From: Siphonodentalium dalli
Taxonomy: Eukaryota; Mollusca; Scaphopoda; Gadilida; Siphonodentaliidae
NCBI GenBank assembly: GCA_032622095.1
Contig: CP136069.1
Location: 18,491,326 to 18,555,325, forward strand
Reading direction: 5' to 3'
DNA: 64,000 bases
The notes under the pieces are model-generated. The model had not been told where the DNA came from and searched no databases. It worked only from the letters and a program-made list of their open reading frames with translations. Below are positions 47,401 through 56,400 of the stretch, in pieces. The first letter of the stretch is position 1; each line of letters starts with the position of its first letter. The position numbers and the translations under genes were made by a program.

Positions 47401-50400
47401 TGAAAAGGATTGTGTTTTAGTTTTTTTCCACTTTTGTTAAAAATCAATATTTTGGTCTTATTTTTGTTCACAGTTAGTTTCCACCGCGTACAAAAAATGT
47501 TCAGTTGAGTCAACATTGTTTGCAAGCCGTCTTGTGACTCCGAAGTTAATACGAGATCGTCAGCGTACATTAAACACGGTACTTTAAAATTATCTATGCA
47601 AGGTGCATGCATGTCGTCGGCCATTAGTTCTTCTGCTAGACCATCTACGAAAATATTGAATAATAAAGGGCTAAGGTTATTTCCTTGCATTAAGCCGATT
47701 TGGCTGTTTATGGGTGCAGTAAGAGAATTTCCATTGATTTTTAACCTTGAAGAATAACTGGTTATTATTTCTTTCAAGCACATATAGATGTTTCCCCCAA
47801 TTCCTAGATTTAATAGTTTATATAATAATCCTTCTCGCCAGACACTGTCGAATGCCTTTTTGAAGTCCACAAAGCATGTGTATAATTTTTTGCCATCATT
47901 TATACGTTTTTCAATTAAACATTTTAAAATAAATAAATTGTCTGTGGTCCTGTAATTCTTTCTGAAGCCACACTGATATTCGGAAGGAACCTCCATTTCG
48001 TTTAAGTATTCGTCTAGACGCACAAGAAGAATGCTGGCATACATTTTCCCAAGAACACTAGTTAATGTCAGACCCCGCATCTGGTCCGGGGAATTTGCAT
48101 TATTACATTTTGGAATAGCAACAATTATGCCTTCAGTCCATTTGCTAGGTATATGTCCCTTACTGAGCACTAAATTAAAAAGACGTGTTAACAGTGGGAG
48201 AGTATATATTTTAGAAGCTTTCAGCATTTCTGCTTTAATGTTGTCAGGGCCGGCCGATTTTCCGATTTTTAAATTACGCAATGCTTTTTCAACTTCTTCT
48301 GTAGATATGTCATAATCAAGGTGATTATTGGAGGAGATATTTTGTTCCATGTCAGATACCTGGCCATGGATGTTATCAGAGAAAGGGTCACCGGTGTCGT
48401 CCGTTGTCTGTCCGAGATTTTTAAAGTGTTCGTAGAGTTCATTGGGGCTAACTGATTGCGACATTTTATTTGAATTAGAGGACTCGCGATCCAATTGTTT
48501 AACTAGCGACCAGTATTCCTTCGGATAAAACCTTAGGGGCATGTTATAACTCAAAACTATCACCAAGTATTCATAGTAATAATTTTTATGCCCATGAAAA
48601 ACGTGAGATTCAATTGTAAAAAATAATAACAAATGATGAACAATTGTTAGGCCAATGCATTCTCTTATATATGCGAGGCGACCTATGGTCGACTCGCATA
48701 TATAAGAGAATGCATTGGCACAGGGTATATGGGTCAAAGGGTTAATAAAGGTTAATGGTTACACCATGCGCAGGTTACATAAATAACTACCTAACCAGCA
48801 TGTGAAATGAAGCACTGATTGCGTGATACCCATTTGGCGCCGGAATACCTGGGGTCCAATTTATAGCAGCCACCAGGTGGTTGTTTATACCTTAGGCACA
48901 GGTGAATGACGTCATTTATTTTTTTCTATATCCATCATTGATTTTTCTAAGATTGCGGGTATAGATTTTGGAGAAATTGTCACGTGACTTCCAGTTAGCA
49001 ACCGTGTGGTTATTGCAAAACACGCGGAATTGGGAATGAATCATTGCCATAAAAATGATAGTAACTACTTCAGAACTTACAAAGAATTCACGTGTGATTT
49101 AGGTCTATTAATATCATTTAGACCAATTTCGTTGGTTAGCTTTATGAAAACGAAAAATGAAGAAGAAGTCATGACGAGAATCCAGACATGTCTTGTCAAG
49201 TAGGCAGGTCGTCTCCGTTGTGACCACTGCATGATGCTACATAAATTATTCTTAGCCTTATGTCGCCGAAAAAAGGCAAATTTGAGGCACATCATGTGTG
49301 GTTGCTCCACTACGTGTCACGTACGATTCATATTAGGACCTGTTGATGTGGATACCTGATCCACAAACTCAAATCTCCTCGAGATAACCTTTTGATCAGA
49401 AACTATGAAAATTGAGGATAACGAAATCAAAGCCATTGACAGTATATGAACATTAACCCTAATCAATAAATTTGAAAAATGATCAAGGAAATATGGGTTG
49501 ATACAAAAATCGGACTTGGCACTGAAAGGGTTAAAATGCATACTGTGTTCTCTAACGAGGCAGAATTCCCAGGTCCCCATGGATGCTAGAGGTGCGTCGA
49601 GGTCCACTGCTACACCGGGTCCATCCTGCTTCTCCAGGTTATAGTTCAGTCCTGTAATTATTGAAAACAATAAATAGTTCAGGTTAATAAATAAATTTAA
49701 AATATTCTGATATTTAGACTTAAAGGTACATTATCCGATTCGATGGTTGCCCTATCATCAGATTCCATGCTTTTGTTATCAGAATCTATTAATTACCACT
49801 CATCGAATATTTGTTGGGTAACTTTTCAGGATTTAGTCGGAAATATGGCTTGTTGCCATTCATCGGAAAGCTATCGTCGAGAGCTTTCCGATGAATGGCA
49901 TCAAGCCATATTTCCGAATAAATCTTGAAAAGTTACCCATAATTCTGCCGTGGTTAAGGAGTCGATTAATTAGGGCATTACTGTAGTTCAGTCCTGTAAT
50001 TAGTGAATAACAAGGATATTTATCCCTTTCATGACAGGAGCTACGCTGGCCCAGCATTACAGATCCTGTGCCAGGGCATTCTCTTATATATGGGAGTCTC
50101 TCATAGGGAGCCTCGCATATATGAGAATGCACTGGCTTACAAGGTCAAAGTAAATATTGTTAGGACAATGCATTCTCGTATATATGCGAGGCTCCCTATG
50201 GGAGACTAGCATATATAAGAGAATGTACTGGCAGAGGGTTTTCGCCAGGGTCCGCGCTGGACCGAAATTTACTTTTGCTAAATAATTTTTTTGCCAAATT
50301 ATTTAAGCATTTGCCAAATGCGGTTTGAACGACTTTTGATATCGATAGAAAAACAGTTAGTTGATAATTAATTATATTCCCATCTCGGTTTATCATACAA

Positions 50401-53400
50401 CAGTAAGCCAATCGGCGAACAATACAATGGTATAGAAGGGTTGCTTCACCAGAAGGGCACATCACAGGAGGATTAATAATCCCTACAACCATCAGTACTA
50501 TTACTATGATATTAACTTAATACAGCTGCTAATTTTCCCTAAACCTTATAAAACACCACTAATAAAACTAGAGATGTGACTGTCCCAATGGGACTACGGA
50601 TACCCCCCTGTTTTAAAAATACTAAGATGTTTCACATGTCAGTAAACATTTAGTTAAAATAATAAAAGAACAGTTCCCATTGCAGGTGTACAACCATAAC
50701 CCTAATCTTAAACCTATTGACCGAAAAAAGTAAGAATAAAAGCCTTGGACAAAATTATGTACGTTGCGAAAAAGGGGAATAACTCCACACAAAAAATGTC
50801 GGACAGACGTCATAATTGCAGGTGCACAGGTTCCCATGGTACTAAATATCAGTGCCAAGATTAAGAATCATTGACCGAAAAATGGAGGAATAAAAGCTTG
50901 GACAAAATTATGCATGTTGCAAAACCAAATTCTAAGTCGAAAAAGGGGGATAACTCCACCAAAAAATGTCGGACAGATGTCATAATCGCAGGTGCACAAG
51001 TTCCCATGGTACTAAATATCTGTGCCACGTTTTTTAAAAATTGACTGAAAAATGTAGGAATAAAAGCTCGGACAAAAGTATACATGTTGCACAAAATTTC
51101 TAAGTCGAAAAAGGGGGGATAACTCCACCAAAAAAAGTCCGACAGACGTCATAATCACAGGTGCACAGGTTCTCATGGTGGTTGATGTCTGTGCCAAGTT
51201 TCACGGAAATTGATCAAAAAATGACTGAGAAAAACTCCGGACAAATTTGTGTCCACGGACGGACAACGGACGGACAAGCCGACTCCAGTATACCCCCCCC
51301 CCCCTAACTTCGTTGCGGGGGGTATAATTATGTTGTAAGAGTTCCTGAAATGAATGGTAATGATTGACCAATATTTTTCAAACTGATTGATGAATTAAAA
51401 AGTGATTTGCCAAAACTTTTGCCAAATGAAAATATTTTTGGCCAAATTTGAATTAGTTTTGCCATTGGCAAATTTGGCAAGTGGCAGCGCGAAGATGACT
51501 TCAGTTACCGTAACGGCCGGTGGATAAATCGCCTCGTTGGATAAGTCGCATTGAATTTTGAAGCTTAAAATGTTGCCTTTTGGCTCTTTCTGTTGTAAAC
51601 GTCGCACCTATTTCAGTGGCTTGTAAGGGAACATCAAAATGACAGATTGAGCTGGATTGAAGGTTATTTTAAGAGCAGAGGAAGCATTTTTTTAAATAGA
51701 ATTTATCACAGACGTAAAATGAACGAACATTCCACCAATGCTTCAGGTATTCCCAATGTGATTTGGGGGAATTCCCAAGCAGGGGAGATAACATTGGTTC
51801 ATTTTAATTAGAAGTGTGTGGGAACGTGGATTATAAAAACTGTCTGACTCCCACTGTTTGTGAATTTTCATTGCGTTGGAGTTAGTTTGCATCGGCATTT
51901 TGTCCCGTTGTTTACCTGTTATCGCAGTTTATTCCTCAAAATTCGGCTGAAAATAAACCCCTCATTGACTTACCGATCTATAAGTCGCAGGAGGATTTTA
52001 ATAGGGGAAATTGGGTTAAAAAGATGCAACTTATCCACCGGCCGGTACAGTATTTATAACTTATTTATTCTTATGACACAGTTGCTCAACTTGAAGGGGG
52101 TGGGGGTAATGTCATTTGATGCATTAGTCAATGGAGCGATAAGGAATGCGGAAAGTTGAAATGTAGGGCCCTGCGAATCAGGCATTATATCTGTACTGAG
52201 TGGCCGTACATGCATCAATTTGCTAACTTGGTAATGACGATAAGTGATCGTCGGTATATAATGTAAATATTATCCAATGGATCATTTAACCAATTAAGTG
52301 CGCATTTGTTGTGTCCATCTCTGCTATAAAATAATGAAACAGTATCTTAAGCAATAATGAAGTCAGTAAGAAATCATATTCACGCAGATGAAGTTCAACA
52401 TATATGAAATTTTGCTAGATCAGTTACATCAGTCGTGCAATGCTTCGGGGGTAGATAACGAAAACCTCCCCAAAAAGCTGTACATTTGATCTACATTTTT
52501 ATAGGGACACTAACACTAACAATTAGCTCGTAGATAACGAAAACGAAAATGTGACCCGCCATATCAAATCCAGTCGTAAGTCAGGATTTTTTATACCCTG
52601 TGCCAATGCATTCTCTTATATATGCGAGTCGACCATAGGTCGCCTCGCATATATAAGTGAATGCATTGTCCTAACAATTTTTTATCATTTTTTTAAAATA
52701 AATGTTTCTTACAATTTTTAGGACATAAAATAAAAAACATCCATTACCCTGCAGGGAGCCCCACACATATATAGAAGCATATAGAAGAGTGTTGTCTGCT
52801 CATGTTTGTCTGGGGCTCTGTATGGGTGAAATTATAAAATTGTTAAAGAATACAAGAACAAATTATTAAAATTGTAAAAAATTGTTAGGCCAATGCATTC
52901 TCTTATATATGCGAGGCGACCTATGGTCGACTCGCATATATAAGAGAATGCATTGGCACAGGGTAAAAAAATCCCGACTTACGACTGGATTTGATATGGT
53001 GGGTCACATATACTCAGAGATCTTTAGTATTCATCAAACCCAAGTCTGAATTTAGTGTGTCTGACATTTGCAGAATAAGATCACTAGAGGATGAATTTAG
53101 TAACACTACCCCACACGGTGGGCTAGCAGCACTAAATTCACTCTCTGGGAACCTCATTCTGCTTAGGTCTCATCTACTGGGAAGTATCTATTCTCAAATT
53201 AACAATGTTTTTAGTAACTTTTTCCCTTCTGTTGAGTTTCTATATCCCCTAATTTGCAGAAGATAAAATGCATAATCGAGGTGACTAATGGGTCAACAAC
53301 TTCAACTGGGGAACTTCAATCTGATCCTAGGTCTCCCATAGCAGTTGAGGCCTGAGCAGAATGTGGTCCCCAGAGGGTGAATTTGGTGAAGCTAGCCCAC

Positions 53401-56400
53401 TGTAACTTAACCCTCTGGGGACCTCATTCTGCAAATGTCAGACACACTAAATTTAATATTCATTTAACCTCAAGGATTTCTTTAGCAAGTGACAAACATT
53501 TCTGCCAGCAGTGAACCAAATTCGGCTGGAAGAGCTATTAACCCTTTCATGATGGGAGCCATGCTGGTGCAGCTTTAACTCTTTCAACACCGCAGCACGC
53601 TTTAGCGGGCACCACGTAATTTACGTTCAACACCGCTGCCCACGGGCAGAGAATAGTTTTCGGGAATAACAGGCAATAATATCACGTTTGCGGGGATATA
53701 CTAATGATTTTATTGACTGGCGACTTAGATATCATTTGGGTGATATTCTGTATCAATACTAATTTACTGTTGAACACGTAGACCTGACAAATACACAATG
53801 AGATGTTCCCGACCTAAATATATACAGTTGATGTATGACGTCACAATTACTATTGTGGGGTTTCCCTGGGTTTTCCCCCAAAATGCTGCCGACAGGTGTG
53901 TTTTTTTTTAACCAGATACACATGTACCGATTGATTAAGTGTGTTATTGTTTATGACAAACACATTGCGATAACACATGTTTATGAAATAAAGAAGATTG
54001 TTGCCCTTTCTAACGACGTTTTCTATGGTAACCGTCTAGTGTCTCCTATTTTCGACGTAATGTTACGAAATTCACTGTGCCGTGCAATAGTGCGACTTCA
54101 CTAATAATAGCTGCGAGTGCATGTTGTAAGCATGAAATTGACATGCATAAACATTTTGGGAATGCAATGAGATCATTGGCAGTTGTATTTGGAAAGTTAT
54201 TCATAATTGCTTAGCATTATTACAGTTGAATACACGTGGGCCTAAATCCAGGAAAATGGGTCTATCTCGGTTAAATAACACGTCTTGTGCATACACTTGG
54301 TCTGTTCTCATCATTATGCTCATTGTACGCCTTCTAATTTCATTCTTTCTTAATCACCACATATGCTAAATCTACGACAAGTGATGGTCAATATACTTAT
54401 GCGGTGAAATATTGCAAATAACGTTAACTGTAACAGTAAATAATGAGTTCAAATGTATTTACACACCTGGTACATATGGCATGCGTTACCATGGTGATAT
54501 AGTCACAATGATATGACGTCATCCATCGGCAGTCAGTTTAAATTGATGGGCAGTTGTCACTGGTCACGACAATATATGGGTGTCCATACTTACCTCATCT
54601 ATAAATACTAGTATGAATGACCCACATGTGAGACAATGAATTTCCATATAAACTGCTGCAAACCCGGTGTCCTGGACAATTTGACCTCAGTAAATTTGGT
54701 GGCGAAAGAGTTAAGGACCCTATGCCAGTGCATTCTCTTATATAGAGAGCCTTGCATATATATTATAGAATGCACTGGCTTACAAGATCAAGGTAAATAT
54801 TGTTAGGCCAATGCATTCTCTTATATATGTGGGGCACCCTATGGGCGACTCGCATATATAAGAGAATGCATTGGCAGGTTTTCGCAAAAATTCAGGAAGC
54901 TCCAGTCATCAAATGGTTAAACTTGAGTATCGGTTCCAACTCAAACAAGATCATCTTATTATGGAAATGGAGAACATGCCAGAGTGTGAAATAGAGTATC
55001 TTCAACGAGTTATGTTGTGATATAAGATTTTATGAAATGAGTGTGATCAATTTGATTCACAAGGAGAAGTAGACACAAATAAAAATGTTGCATGTGTGGG
55101 GTTTCGGAACCTGACAAATGGGGAAATTGACTTAGCATCGCCAAATAATAGAAAAATATGTGCCAAAGCATTCTCTTATTTATGCAAGTCGACCATAGGT
55201 TGCCTCACATATATAAGAGAATGCATTGGCCTAACAAATTTTGTATTATTTTTTTTATAATTGTTAAAGAAAGTAAGAATTTTTTTTTTTTTCAAATGAT
55301 GAAAAAATTGGTAAAGAATGTAAGAAATAATGATATAAAACTAAAAAATTGTTAAAGAATGTAAAAAAAAAAAAGAAGATAAAATTGATAAAAAAAAACA
55401 AATATATATATAAATATAAGACAAAATGATAAATAATTGTTATTGAATGTAAGATAAATGAAAGTGTCAATGACACTGTAGCTCAACTTGGAAAGGGAAT
55501 AATTTAATGTATTACAGTCAATGGAGCGATTAGGAATGTGGAAAGTTGAATGTCTAATACTAGTTTATAGACATGAAGAGAAAAGTAAAATCCAAGATGG
55601 CTGCTGGCGGCCATGTTTTCGGCCGAATGACCCCAAAATGATTGTATCCCATCTACATGTCATCGTTAACATCCATGACAAATTTTATAACGATCAGACT
55701 AAAGGTACGACCTGTAGCCCGTGCTAAAGGATTTAGTCATACAAAGAGTAAAATCAAAGATGGCTGCTGGCGGCCATGTTTTTTGGCCGAATGACACCAA
55801 AATGACTCGTTCCCATCTACATGTCATTATTAACATCTATGACAAATTTTATGACGATCAGACTAAAGGTACGACCTGTAGCCCATGCTAAAGAATTTAG
55901 TCATACAAAGAGTAAAATCCAATATTAACAACCATGACAAATTTCATGATGATCAGACGAACAGTACGACCTGTGGCCCATGCTAATGGGCAAATTTTGA
56001 AATCCAAGATGGCCACTGGTGGCCATGTTTTTTGTCCGAATGACCCCAAAATGACTCGTTCCCATTTACATTCCAATTTCAACAGCCATGACAAATTTTA
56101 TGATGATCAGACTAAATGTACGACCTGTAGCCCGTGCTAAAGGATTTAGTCATACAAAGAGTAAAATCAAAGATGGCTGCTGGCAGCCATGTTTTTCTGC
56201 CGAATGACCCCAAAATTACTCGTTCCCATCTACATTCCAATTTCAACAGCCATGACAAATTTTATGATGATCAGACTAAAGGTACGACCTGTAGCCCGTG
56301 CTAAAGGATTTAGTCATACAAAGAGTAAAATCAAAGATGGCTGCTGGCGGCCATGTTTTTCTGCCGAATGACCCCAAAATGACTCGTTCCCATCTACATG

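Larger units (their letters stand above)
46047..48741 (+). mobile_element. W-family TTAA element split by a retrotransposon
   Basis: TTAA at 46043-46046 and 48742-48745. The left part (CCCTAATTTACGGTCTG..AAACTGGATA) and right part (GGATAAAACCTTAGGGGC..CAAAGGG) join to give the uninterrupted W sequence seen at 43665-43690. One palindrome at about 48652-48718. Confidence 0.88.
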
